Shown here: piece by piece, positions 23,460 to 34,189 of the stretch
Layout of the letters: each line of letters begins with the position of its first letter
How positions within the stretch are numbered: position 1 is the first letter of the stretch
Origin: Amylostereum areolatum
Lineage: Eukaryota > Basidiomycota > Agaricomycetes > Russulales > Stereaceae
Length of the DNA stretch: 64,000 nucleotides
NCBI GenBank assembly: GCA_012932865.1
Contig: SAXG01000025.1
Span: forward strand, 558,001-622,000
Reading direction: 5' to 3'
Notes under the pieces: model-generated
Told to the model about the DNA's origin: nothing
The model's input: the letters and a program-made list of their open reading frames with translations, nothing else
Databases searched by the model: none
Translations under genes and position numbers: made by a program

Positions 23460-23833
23460 GGTGGTGGAACGTATCCGATATCGCGATGCGTCGAGTTAAA
23501 CGGGCGGCACTGGCAAGCGAGTCAAACCTAGTCAGACCAAATTACTGCTGCGGCCTTCCGTGCGGAATTCGCTGGTTTTACTTGGTAAGCGGGATATTGC
23601 GTATTCCGAGCTGGCAGCTACGGAAGGAGCCGATGGTGTTCGTATGTTGCAGTTGAAGGCAATGAGTAACTTTTAGGGGGGAAGTGTCCTGCGATACGGA
23701 AGAATGTCGAAGAAGTTCATCGTATGGCGTTCCGACGCTCAAACAGGACAATGTGTCTGAAATATTCAATGGTTATGATACGTGATCGTCCTGAGGATAG
23801 ACGACCGAACCTTCATTTAGCCCGCCACCCAAG

Positions 23834-25498
23834 CTACAGAGTCTCCAATTCGAACAGGTTTCCGCACCACGCCTCCTCACACCGCCGGTCGTCCCAAATT
23901 CCCGCATTATCCCAGCTCGTCTCCGCTACACCCTCCATCGCCTTCGCAAGCGCGTCCGAGTACCTCGGGCAATCTTCGAATGCGACGCGTAAGGGCCTTC
24001 CTATCCGCCTGCGAGCGTCCGCTAGCTCTGGGAGAGCACGGTTTCCGAGGAGGATGTTGAGCGATGGTGAGCTGGGCGTGGCGCGCAGATACAACTGTGT
24101 GATGATTATCAGCTCCAGTGCCGGGAATAGCAGCTCGGGAGCAGCTCGTGGGTGTAGCAATGAGGTCGGTCGGGGAGTTGCAGCAAGGAGTAGGGCGGGG
24201 ATCATTTTCCTTCCGATAAGCTTGAGCGTGGTCACGCGCACGAGCGGCGCGAGCATCTCTGTCCATTCTGCCGCAGTGAAAGTGTGGTCAATCTCGAGCG
24301 TGAGCGTGCACACGTCCGCGAGCGGGAGACCCGTGCAGAGGATGCGGTAGAACCGCATCATGTGGAAATCCGGCACGAGCCTAGCGTGGTCGCGCGCCTT
24401 GAAGGACAGCGTTGTATTCGCGCGCCCTGCGCCCTGCAAGTTTTTGACGACGCCCATGTTCTCTGTGTCCCAAGCGTATATGTGCACCCCCTGCGAGAGC
24501 GCAGGGACAAGACGCAGGCTGCGCGGAGGCCTGGCTTGCATGAGCGAACTGATTTGAGCGATGTCAGCGTCCTGCGCGAGTGAGTGGAAGTTATAAGTGA
24601 GGATGCGGATAGAGAGGGTTTCAAGCGCGGGGAGGGAAAGGTTGACGATGAGCGACATTAAACCCTCCATGTTGAAGGCATCTACGGTGAGAATCGAGAG
24701 GCGCGTAAGGACGATCGGTTGAGGTTCTTTGGTGGGTGAGGATGTCGAACTGTAACTGTTGCATTCAAGGCTGAGGAGGTTGGGCGTACGCGAGAGGATC
24801 TTGCGTACATCGGAGACGCGCATGCCACCCAACGAATCGAATACTTCGAGTCTGTCCGATATGAGAGGCGATTCCGGATCCAACGCTATCTGCGGTCCCA
24901 GTCGTATTTCGCGCAGGAGCGGCGCGTGATGTCCGAAGATGCTATTATGTATATGAAAACGAGGCATGTATGGGTCGTCGTCGCTGCTGTCGATGGAAAG
25001 CACCTCGAGCATCGGCGCGGGGGCGTTCAACAGCGGGAGGATCTTCTGTATTGTCGCGCCGTGTCCCTTCATTGCGAGTCGGCGCATCCGTGGCAGGCCT
25101 TTGCCCGCCAGCCGTTTCATGGGGTACATCCCGTGCAGATCGGCATTGATGGAAACGTCGATAGGGCCTGGCGCAGAACGCTCTATGAACTCGAACAACC
25201 ATTTGTACGGCAAGTCGTCGATACGACTCCAAAGACGGGGGTACCCGAGCGCGACGGCACGCCAGTGACGGCATACGAAGGAGAGATACACCCAACGTGG
25301 ATAGAATCGTCCATGGTGGTAGGAGTGGTAACTGCTCTCGCAAACGATAGTGAAGATGAGCTCGAGAAGTTCGGTGGGGAGACGCGCGATGGGAACGAGG
25401 TCGTTGTGCTGCTGTTTGAGCGCACGGATGGTGGCTTCTTGGGCGCGTATGAGGTTGTGGAGGTCTTGAATCTGCCCGTCAATTGTGGAAAGGCTCAT
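23834..25498 (-). CDS. F-box domain protein
   Basis: Single exon, 554 residues. A short coiled coil (residues 1-35, IRAQEATIRALKQQHNDLVP) precedes an F-box: IARLPTELLELIFTIVCE ... WVYLSFVCRHWRAVALGYPR ... LWSRIDD, the common basidiomycete F-box-like layout. The remainder shows leucine-rich segments (PMLEVLSIDSS, LLREIRLG, LTRLSILTVDAFNM, LPALETLSIRI) likely forming an irregular LRR-type substrate platform. Expected to act as a substrate receptor of an SCF ubiquitin ligase. This is a very large, fast-evolving family in Agaricomycetes; no substrate can be inferred. Confidence 0.88.
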   Translation of the reverse strand: MSLSTIDGQIQDLHNLIRAQEATIRALKQQHNDLVPIARLPTELLELIFTIVCESSYHSYHHGRFYPRWVYLSFVCRHWRAVALGYPRLWSRIDDLPYKWLFEFIERSAPGPIDVSINADLHGMYPMKRLAGKGLPRMRRLAMKGHGATIQKILPLLNAPAPMLEVLSIDSSDDDPYMPRFHIHNSIFGHHAPLLREIRLGPQIALDPESPLISDRLEVFDSLGGMRVSDVRKILSRTPNLLSLECNSYSSTSSPTKEPQPIVLTRLSILTVDAFNMEGLMSLIVNLSLPALETLSIRILTYNFHSLAQDADIAQISSLMQARPPRSLRLVPALSQGVHIYAWDTENMGVVKNLQGAGRANTTLSFKARDHARLVPDFHMMRFYRILCTGLPLADVCTLTLEIDHTFTAAEWTEMLAPLVRVTTLKLIGRKMIPALLLAATPRPTSLLHPRAAPELLFPALELIIITQLYLRATPSSPSLNILLGNRALPELADARRRIGRPLRVAFEDCPRYSDALAKAMEGVAETSWDNAGIWDDRRCEEAWCGNLFELETL

Positions 25499-27101
25499 CG
25501 TCGACGGTTTTAGGATCTAAGGTCCGATGTCAGCCTTGGGCCGCAGCCCAGGGAGACATGCCACTTGCCTAGGCCCTAGATATAAAACGCGAAGAGACGG
25601 CCACTCCGAGCGAGTCGGAGGTGGAATCAAGTCCGAGCCACTCCTATAGAATAAGCACAGCTTCTGCCCACAGTACGGTCACGTGCATACAACGGCCCTC
25701 ATAGAACTCGTCATACTCGTACAACCCACCTCCCTTCCGCACTACACCACCAGCAGTTGCCTCAGCATGACTCTATGCGGGGCCATTCGGATGAGTCTGA
25801 TGGCGTGACCAAGGGTTCACGCTAGCATCGTGTCAGCTTCAATCCAACCCCCTCAATCTCGGCGCCATTCCGATTATCCGTTGCGAGAAAGTCGGCTTCG
25901 CGCCCAAGTCAGCGTGAGTACAGGTTGTCCTCTCAGTTTCAATCCCCACAGAGTCCTCGATGGACGGCGACGAGCGCGGGTTATGTAAGCAGTATTCATT
26001 TTCGTCGTCGCGCCAAGTCATCCTCGACTCCTTGTTTCCTCTCACCACGTCCTTCTCTTCTCCCCGTCCTTCACCTGGCCATAACCCCTCATCTGTAATG
26101 GGCGACTCCGACGTACCGAGATTTGGACGGCGCGTCAGGGTTTCCGTGGATGTACGAAGGGTTGGGTATGGACTCTCCCTTCGACACTCTCATGTGGGCA
26201 TCATCCAGAGTCTGGACCATGGTGCGTGTTCTATTCACTTACCGCCCACCTGCCCTCGCGACAGCATTCAGGATTTGCACATGCTCCGGCGCCCCTCTTG
26301 TTGTCGCTGGCAGTCGTCCTCACCTTCGCTCGCGGCCTTGAACTTTACTCCTGGTCTTGAACTTTGCTCGTGGTCTTGAACTTTACTCTCGGTCTCTCGA
26401 TTTTTGCTTGCGGTCTTGGTCCTCGCTCGCGATCTTGGTCCCGCTCGCGCTCCTCTCTGGTCCTGGCTCTCTGTCCCCTGGCTCACTGGGTTCCCTGGTC
26501 TTATCTCGGTCTCCGTCTGGTCCACCTGCTTTGTTGGCATCCCAGGTAACCCTCTCTCACCTGTCATCCCTCTCCATATATCCCGTAGCAGCCCCCATAT
26601 ACTCTGTAGTTATCAAATGAAAATATCATGATTTTCTTCCTTCTACATCAGGATAAGATCGCAATAAGCACGATTTAAGCCAGCAACCCGCCGAGCGATT
26701 CTTGATGAGCTTAGTAAGATTATTGGATTGAATCCAAAGAACCTCAGCTTCGGGCCCAAGGGAATTCGTTGAGCGTGATATCCGCTTGACATTTTTGGAT
26801 TCCATCCATCGGCACACCAACTTCAAACTCAGGGGCGTGATATCGGAATGAAGCTGAGGGATCGCCTGGTGGTGTACCATACTGCCGCATTTAGTCATAG
26901 GTACTTGACGCGGGATACAAATGTATTAAAAAAATAAATAAAAATAAAAAAGTACGGTCACGTGCGAATCTCGACACTATACTGACCAGTAACTCAGTGC
27001 ATAGCAGGAGGTAAAGACAACAGGACATCAGGAAACCCCAGAAGAGAAAGTGTGTAGGACTGAATAAAAATACAGGTGATAGACCAGAATGTCACAACCT
27101 C
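25499..27101. other. intergenic; degenerate CTTGAACTT/CTCGCG repeats
   Basis: No frame with coding support. Around 26330-26450 short related units (GGTCTTGAACTTTGCTCGT and variants) recur about five times. An A/T-rich simple stretch lies at 26926-26952. The right edge probably holds the 3' end of the gene at 27102. Confidence 0.45.
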
Positions 27102-28859
27102 TCACAAAACCAGCGTTGCTGGCGCATTCGTCGACTCCACCGCGACCTCGCCCTTCCTATCCTTATCCTCCCATTCTTCGCCCTCACCCACCCATGCGAC
27201 CGCCCCCTGTACCACCCCAGCCCTCTGGAACACCCTCTCTACCCTCCTCCTCCCCTTCCCCATGGGATCACTCGCGGCATTCTTCGCTAGCGCCGGCTTC
27301 GCATTCGTCGTGCGCACGGCAAACCCGCCCTCGTACGCGCCATCAAGCTGAACCAGCGCGGGAGCATTCGTCGTTGACGCATGTAGGTCCAGCACAGAGT
27401 CCGGCGGGGAGACAGCGTGCGTGACGCTCAGTGGCTTGTTGCTGGTATGTGCGTTGATTTGGAAGATCCCACCAGTGTGGGAGGTGGAGGTAGAGGTGAG
27501 GGAGAGCTTCGCGGTAAGGGGCCTAGAGAGCGTGGGGTGTGAATGAAGGGTCGGGATATCTGGAATGAAGTGAAGTCGGCGTACGCGTTCTTGGTTTCAA
27601 TATTAAGGGTCGTGGGGATTCCATTCGCGGCGTTAAGCGCGTCGACATCGACTGCGATAAGTCCGTTCTTGCTCTGGAGTTCGAGCGCTCTCGTCACCTT
27701 GAAGACACCGCTGATACGGTGGTTGCTCGTGATGACGGATATATTGTGAGCGTGTAGGTTCTACCGGGCCCCAAGGGTGAGAAAAAAAAGGTAGGCATTG
27801 CGTAGCGGATAACGAGAGCTTACCTTGGCCTCAACGGCGTTGTTCGATGTCCAGAGAGAAACCCTTTCAAACATGAAGTGGCGGGCAAGATTGTCCAGAG
27901 AGATCGTGTACATGGGCATGACAATGGCCAAAGCCGCGAAGTTACGCTGAGAGTTTGAATTTGCGGGGAGATAGATCGTCATGTCCACGGCGATGGTGTG
28001 TCCGTCACGACGTTCTGGAAGCTGCCAAAGCAAACCTGTAAGAGGGCCGCACCAGCGCAAGCTGAGAAAAAAACGCACGAAGATGCCCACGCCCTCCGCC
28101 TTCGAGTTCTGTTTTGTCCTGAGCCTGCAAATGCTGGCTTGGTCGATGGGCCCGTCCTGCGAGAATGTCACCTGCACATCCACGCGCACTTCGCGTCCGC
28201 GGCCGACCAACTCTTTCACCTGCACATTTCCCATGGACGGGCTCCCCATCGACCTGAAGAAGAGGTCCTCCACGTCCTCCTCGAACGCGAAAGACATCCT
28301 CGTCCTTCGCATGCCCTGAGCGACGATATCTTCCTGTGCCAACGACACCCATTCCCGGCCAGACGTGCACTTGATACGGTCGAAATCGTCCCGTTCGGGT
28401 GTCGGGAATCCCACCCAGCCACCGGGGACACTGCTATGCTTCACTGACTGTTACTTACGCGCCACATGGAGAAGGGAGGGGGTGCTTAGGAAGACTCACT
28501 CGATGACGTCGACTAGAAGAAACCTCGATGAAGCTATCGATGAGCAGGCCTGCGAGACTGTAGATGAAGATGGCGACGAAGAACGCCTTGATAAAGCGCT
28601 TTCCGGCGGGTTCGCCGTATTCTTCCCGGAGATACAGTGGTTGTGTTGGGGGCGGCGGTCGCTCATCATGTGATGGATTCGGAAGGGTTCGCTGAGGCTG
28701 GGACGGAGGAGGAGGGCCAGGGTATGCGGGTGGTGGATCTGACTGAGATGCTGCTGCTGCAGGCGTCGGTACGCTGGGTCCTTGCTGCATCTGGGGTGTG
28801 AGCGGCGGACTGGCAACCTTCTTCAAGGAAGGGTCCTCGTTGTTGTCGACAACAATCAT
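27102..28859 (-). CDS. DUF7330-like membrane-anchored protein
   Basis: Five exons join in frame: 28859-28500, 28447-28079, 28021-27824, 27760-27585, 27522-27102 (507 residues). Pro-rich cytosolic-type N-terminus (residues 15-75), one transmembrane helix (about 89-111, FFVAIFIYSLAGLLI), then a large extracytoplasmic-type region. The last part is a beta-rich repeat with the recurring motif T(S/T)NAP or TSN: NISVITSNHRISG, IETKNAPLTAKLSL, INAHTSNKPLSV, HASTTNAPALVQL, VRTTNAKPAL, ESTNAPATLVL. This is the build of the abundant basidiomycete DUF7330-type proteins, from memory of the family and not searched. Role unknown; the repeat resembles bacterial adhesin-like beta helices. A degraded paralogue lies upstream at 29.6-30.5 kb. 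Confidence 0.8.
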
Positions 28860-29587
28860 GGCGGCGGAATGTGTCGGGGGTGTCGGGTGCGATGGCAGGA
28901 GCTACGAAGTCCAAAAGAGCTTGTTTCATTTTTATGTTCGGGACGAGGAACGAGGTCAGGTTCGAGCGGCGCGGATGGGTCCAGGACCACCGCAGCCCCT
29001 GACCAGACGCCGGGACTGCGCGCTCTTTTTCGGGATTTATTTCCGTATTTGGATGGTCACGGCGTCGCTTCGGAGGCGACCGCGTGCTCGCGCAGCTGGT
29101 TTTGACTCGTCTTCAATGTTTTGACGCCGGGAGGTTGAGATATGTGAGACACTCAGACAGTGGCAGATGTGCAGTTTGTCGAAGGAAGGCACACTAATAT
29201 GTCGAGTACATAAGCATAAACCTGCAAAACTCGTACAGAACTGCACTTGTAGCGGCGACTGCCATGGGCCTTGTTGAAACGTGCATTGTAGGTCCCCACT
29301 GTAGCCATGCCGCGATAGCTCGCAATATGATGAGCTGCGCCTTAAATCAATGTTCCACGGGTGCAGGGGTCACAAGATTCCAACCACCGGCGATAAGTGT
29401 GTAGGGCGTGCGCCTTCTGGGGAGGAGCGATAGTACTAATGAGTCTTCCACAGGAAGTTGAGAAGCTAGGCTATAAGTATAGTATATATTAGTGAAAACG
29501 AGTGAAAGGTGAATAAAGAAACGCACCCAAACCAGTATGCCGCCTGAGGTTCGATGCACCATGGCTTGAGCCTGAGGGTTTAAAATT
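28860..29587. other. intergenic
   Basis: No supported gene. Probably the promoter of the 27.1-28.9-kb gene and the 3' flank of its paralogue. Confidence 0.4.
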
Positions 29588-30520
29588 TCAAAGTACCAGT
29601 CGAGCACGCTCATTCGTCCGAGTCCTCGCATCCACCGATTCTCGACCTGGCCTCGTCGATGACGGGCCCCACGCCACCGAGCCCTTCATGCTTCCGCTGC
29701 TCCTCTGGATGATCCTGATCGCCCGGGTTCGGCACCAACCTGCCGAGTCCTCCACAGGCATTCGTGCGAGCTCCGGATAGTAAATGTCCACTGAGCTCGC
29801 CAGCGAGGCGTTGGTGGTGACTGCAGTAAGGCCCAATGTCGAGTCGATGGGTGCACAGATGTGTGGGATATCGATACATTGATTTTCAGTTTGGACGAGA
29901 ATTACGAGGCGACCCTCATCTTGGGTGGGTAGGGCGGGTTGCAGAGACATGTTAGCCATGATCGCGCTATAAGCGAGCAAAATAAAAATCCACGGCCCTC
30001 TCAAAGGATGGGAAGAGACAACGTACCTGTTTTTAGAGATCAATTGAACGCCTGACGAGGTCCTAGAATTATCGATCGTCTGGTCAATCGTTCATGTTGG
30101 CAGATATGGGGCGTGGTTTGTCCTTAGGTTCGCGGTGGCCACGGTGAACGAGCCACGGTGAACGAGCCACGGTGAACGAGCCACGGTGAACGAGCCACAG
30201 ATGAGTCGATTGGTCGGGGTGATGTTAAGAGATGCCCTGCGCAGTGTCTAAAAGGCCCGGGAAAATTAGCCCACAATGTGTATGGAACGACTGTGCTGAA
30301 CTGACCTGCAGTAGACTTCGACAAGCCGATCCTTCAAGGTAGACTGCAACTGAGACGTCCCCGAACAGGAAATGGTCGGCAAGTGCGTCCAGCAGGATGC
30401 TGTACCCAGGCATAGAGATGTCAAGGGAAGAGAAAGCGTCGAGTGACCTGGGAAAGGAGGGAAGTGGACGGTCAGTGCTTCTTCGAGTGATGGCGACGCG
30501 GCGCGCGTGGGTGTCTGACT
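29588..30520 (-). pseudogene. degraded paralogue of the DUF7330-like gene
   Basis: Minus-strand pieces align in order with the gene at 27.1 kb. SLDISMPGYSILLDALADHF (about 30410) matches IVMPMYTISLDNLARHF. SSGVQLISKN (about 30045), ended by a GTACGT donor, matches ALELQSKN. An exon from 29972 contains VLVQTENQCIDIPHI and LTAVTTNASLASSVDI, matching the Asn-rich beta repeats, and the frame ends RLVL as the intact gene ends TLVL. The region corresponding to about 50 residues between the first two pieces is replaced by a 14-bp tandem repeat, and no N-terminal tail or membrane helix is found. Most likely a pseudogene, though a shortened gene is not excluded. Confidence 0.55.
30139..30198. repeat. 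14-bp tandem repeat, 4.3 copies
   Basis: Four perfect copies of CCACGGTGAACGAG plus CCAC. They lie inside the degraded DUF7330-like paralogue. Confidence 0.95.
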
Positions 30521-31330
30521 ATGATTTCTCCGTCAATAAGACCCCGGCAAACATATGGAGAAGGCACATACAAAGGTCTCAATACGTCTTCCCGAATCTC
30601 CGCGCTGGAGCTCGCATGCGGAGCTCGCCGTATCCTTGAATTAAACCCATAGAAAGAGTCATCTTGTTAGTGGTCAGATGGAAAAGATCTAGAGTCAGAA
30701 GACCGACGCGTCTTGCCGCCACACGATCATGTGACCTCTTTCCTTCTGGCGAGGAAGCCGAGAGTTCTCCCAAACCAAGATGTCAGTTATAAGTATAATA
30801 TGTTGAACAAAAAGGGCGGTAAGCGTTGGATGGCTGACTGTATCTACTATATAGAAGCGGGGAAGAAAGACAGGTCTGGCTGTGTGAAGTCGGCATCTCG
30901 ACAATACTTAACTTGTCATAATGATTTACATAAGCACGCGTCCGACTAGGTCCGACTCTCCTTCTTTTCCACCACAACTACAAGGGAGTACAACGGCGTT
31001 GGTTGCTTTCTTGCAACCGTACCAGACATCGGGAATGGTCGTCTCCACGCTCGCAGTGAGCGTAAGGGAAACCTCCGAGCTTACTCCCATCCGTGTTCAT
31101 GTGCCGAAAACCCCCAAATGACGCAGCAGGTCAACTGACTTCGGCCAGCATCGACTCTCGACTTCGACACACGCACTCTCAGATCCGTCATTCCCAGGCC
31201 ATTCCAACAGATGCACATGCATCTGCGCGTGCTATGTCCACCATCCTCGACGGTCCGCGCACGACCACGAGCCCTCCTTACATGCGGACCGCCCGTTTGT
31301 TTTTAGGATCTTACTTCAACGCCCACCGTC
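30521..31330. other. intergenic
   Basis: No supported gene. Short frames on both strands lack coding character. Confidence 0.4.
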
Positions 31331-31338
31331 ATATATAA
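31331..31338 (+). promoter_or_regulatory. TATA box of the GH28 gene
   Basis: ATATATAA stands 47 bp upstream of the start codon, at a usual distance for a fungal gene with a short leader. Confidence 0.5.
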
Positions 31339-31384
31339 GCGGCCACCTGCGGGACAAGGACCATTACTCTACACTTCTCGGACA

Positions 31385-33119
31385 ATGGATCGGTGGAGAC
31401 TTTTATTCTGGCTGGCTCTGGCGCGTGTTGCATGGACACAGTCGTGCACGATGGCCGCGAGCGGCGGGGATGACGCGCCTGCGTTCCTCGACGCGATGCA
31501 GACTTGCGACACGGTAGTCATCCCAAGCGACACGATGATCAGCATTGGAACACGGCTCAATATGACCGGTGTTACGAACAAGCATATTGTGAGTTTAATC
31601 CACCCATGCTTTCGTATGCGTTGACGTTGAGCGGAGGATAGTCGGTGCAGGGAACGATCAAGTTTACCGATGACCTTACCTACTGGATCAGTGTGAGTGA
31701 AACCTGCCGGTTTGTCACTCTCTAGCATGTGCTAATTGTACTTTATGGCTATTCAGAATGCTTTCTTCCTCGACTTTCAGGACCAATCTACCTTCTGGCT
31801 TCTCGGGGGACAGAATATCCTCGTCGACGGCGGGGGCACACTTGACGGTTCGGGACAGGTACGTCAACCCTACCTTTTTCTCTCCCATGCACTCACGAGT
31901 AGTGTACCCAGGCTTGGTACGACCGATTGTACGTCCTTGTCCTCCGAGTTTTGTTTTTCTTGGCTGAACCATGGACTCCAGTGCAGACAATAGCACGCTC
32001 ATCCGGCCTATCATCCTCACTGTTTTCGATGGCACGAACGTTACTATCCGCGACATCAACGAAATAAACGGACCGGAATGGCAAAATCTTGTACGTTACC
32101 CCTCCATCCCCTTAGCTCTTGATCTGACCCTCCCGCGAAGGTATGGCAAAGTCAAGACGTGACCTACGACAACATCACAATCAACGCCGTCTCGACCTCG
32201 GACAATGGCGCGAAGAACACGGACGGTTGGGATATATACCGAAGCGACAACGTCGTGATCCAAAACTCGGTTATCAATAACGGGGATGATTGTGTTTCGT
32301 TCAAGCCCAGTGCGTTTCTAGGGTTGCGCGGCTAGCCGTGCAGCTGACCAGGTATGGATAGATTCGACGAACATCCTTGTGGCAAACCTCCAATGCACTG
32401 GTTCACAGTATGTCTGCCGTCTCCTCCACAACCTGCCGCCGCTGACGATCAATACTACTACCAGCGGGATCTCTGTTGGCTCACTCGGCCAATTCGCTGG
32501 AGTGTTTGACATCGTTCGGAATGTCCTCTCCACAAATGTCACTATGAGCAACGCGGCAAATGGTGCCCGCATCAAGTGTTGGGCAGGAGAGAACGTTGGC
32601 AGCGGGATCGTCCAGAACATCACGTTCGAGCACTTCGTCGAGTCGAGCGTCGACAACCCGCTCATCATCGACCAGGTTCGTGCGCTTTTGGTTATGGAAG
32701 CATTCTTGAACTCACAGCGGCGACGTGATGTAGTGTTACATGACGGACGCGGACGAATGTTCGGAATTCCCGTCGAATACTCTCATCCAAGATATCTTCT
32801 TCAATGAGTGGGTGCCTTCACAGTGCGTGGACGTGCACGGACGACTGACGCACAACGTATAGTATCTCCGGAACTTCATCAGGATCAGAGGACTCTGTTG
32901 TCGCTTCCTTGTCGTGCTCCCCAGATGGCCGTTGCAGCAACATCAATGTGAACGATATCGATCTCTCGTCCGTCCTCTCCCTTGTTATGGCATACAAACG
33001 ATCTGATACTTCGACCTATAAGCCCACCCGCAGACGAAGGAGATGCAACTTACACTTGCCAGAACGTCAACGTGACAGGCAGTTCCGCGTCTTTGTTCGG
33101 GACATGTGCTACCACCTGA
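31385..33119 (+). CDS. GH28 polygalacturonase, probably exo-type, secreted
   Basis: Pectin-degrading glycoside hydrolase family 28, hydrolysing alpha-1,4-galacturonan outside the cell. Eleven exons splice in frame: 31385-31588, 31642-31692, 31757-31858, 31912-31928, 31982-32090, 32141-32309, 32362-32407, 32465-32675, 32734-32807, 32863-32967, 33023-33119 (394 residues). Signal peptide [20 protein letters not shown]. Catalytic set complete: Asn-Thr-Asp-Gly at 187-190, Gly-Asp-Asp-Cys at 209-212, Ser-His-Gly at 232-234 (the His codon is split by an intron), Arg-Ile-Lys at 268-270. [10 protein letters not shown] and [10 protein letters not shown] are typical GH28 stretches. The exo assignment rests on overall length and these stretches and is less sure. 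Exon 4 is only 17 nt. Confidence 0.93.
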
Positions 33120-34189
33120 AGTCGAAGATTCCTACTACCTTTGAAACACTCCGTGTATTCCAGCACTCGGTTTCAACAAAAAAAAATGCATTGAATTTTG
33201 ACCCACACGCCCGTGCCATCTCAGCGATGTCCTCCCTCTCTTGCACCTTACCGCCCCTCCTCGACGGGTGGAACTTGGTAACGGATTATTTTTGAGGGCG
33301 TGGCGTTTAAAGGAGGCTCCCGCTGGGCTAGCCTGTTGTGGGTAGGGTTCGGGGGTTCGACTTCCCGTTCACTGTGGATTCGAAACTACCGCCGCACCAG
33401 TTCAGCGAACCTGAGATACAACACTCGACCGAAAAGTGCCCGTCAACACCCTGCCCATGCCATCGTCGATTACAACCCCCTTGCTCACGAGCTCGCCTAC
33501 ATTTAGCATTGCGGCATTTATCAGGCCCGACACCCTGTCCGCAAAATCCTGGCTCGACAGGCTCACGACCGTAAGACCGTTCGGAGCTGCGGAAAGCGTC
33601 GAAACAGGTCTGTATCAGTGTATGTCTTCCGCTTTCCAGTCCAGACGATCATGTGATCGTTCCATTCATTCCCACGCCCTGCCCTCTTTCGGACGTTCGA
33701 ATTCCTCGAGGCTCGTGTAAGTTATTAACGTTAACCTCGTGTAACGTTGCCCACGACATTTTCCAGACAATTTCCTTCATTCCTCTCTCAGCCGGGCTCA
33801 ATGCAACACTTGAGTTGGCATGTCGTCTTATTTCCGGCTTGCCTAAACTCGTATAACGTGATGAACCGTCGAGACCACGTTTTTTCAAGCCTTAGCTGGC
33901 GATGTGATAGGAACCTGGAGATCGTGCCACACGACTTGCTGCTGGCACTCAGCGCGTAAGCAAAGGCAAGGTCTTCCTACCAGTCCCCTCGTGCATGTCC
34001 TCATGTTCTTCGCCAGTCTCCAGCCGGAGTTTTTGTGTCACATATCGGATGAACGACACGAGGCCTTAGTTGACCCAAGTACAAAAGTGCAGCTGTCGTG
34101 TCTTTGGACGAGACCACTGGGACCCACATCTCAAGATCTCTCCCTTCGACAGCTACCTATCCAGCAACTCTACATTCTCCTCTACCCTC
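33120..34189. other. intergenic
   Basis: No gene supported. The stretch with TTCGGGGGTTCGACTTCCC (about 33349) looks superficially like a tRNA B-box but no tRNA folds around it. The right side is the presumed promoter of the BTB-WW gene. Confidence 0.45.

Noticed and set aside
26330..26560. open frames over Leu/Ser/Arg-rich repeats
   Set aside because: They derive from short repeated CTTGAACTT / CTCGCG units and have no start context or splice support.
33340..33370. tRNA B-box-like sequence (GGGGGTTCGACTTCCC)
   Set aside because: No acceptor stem, A-box or anticodon arm can be folded at the right distances upstream.
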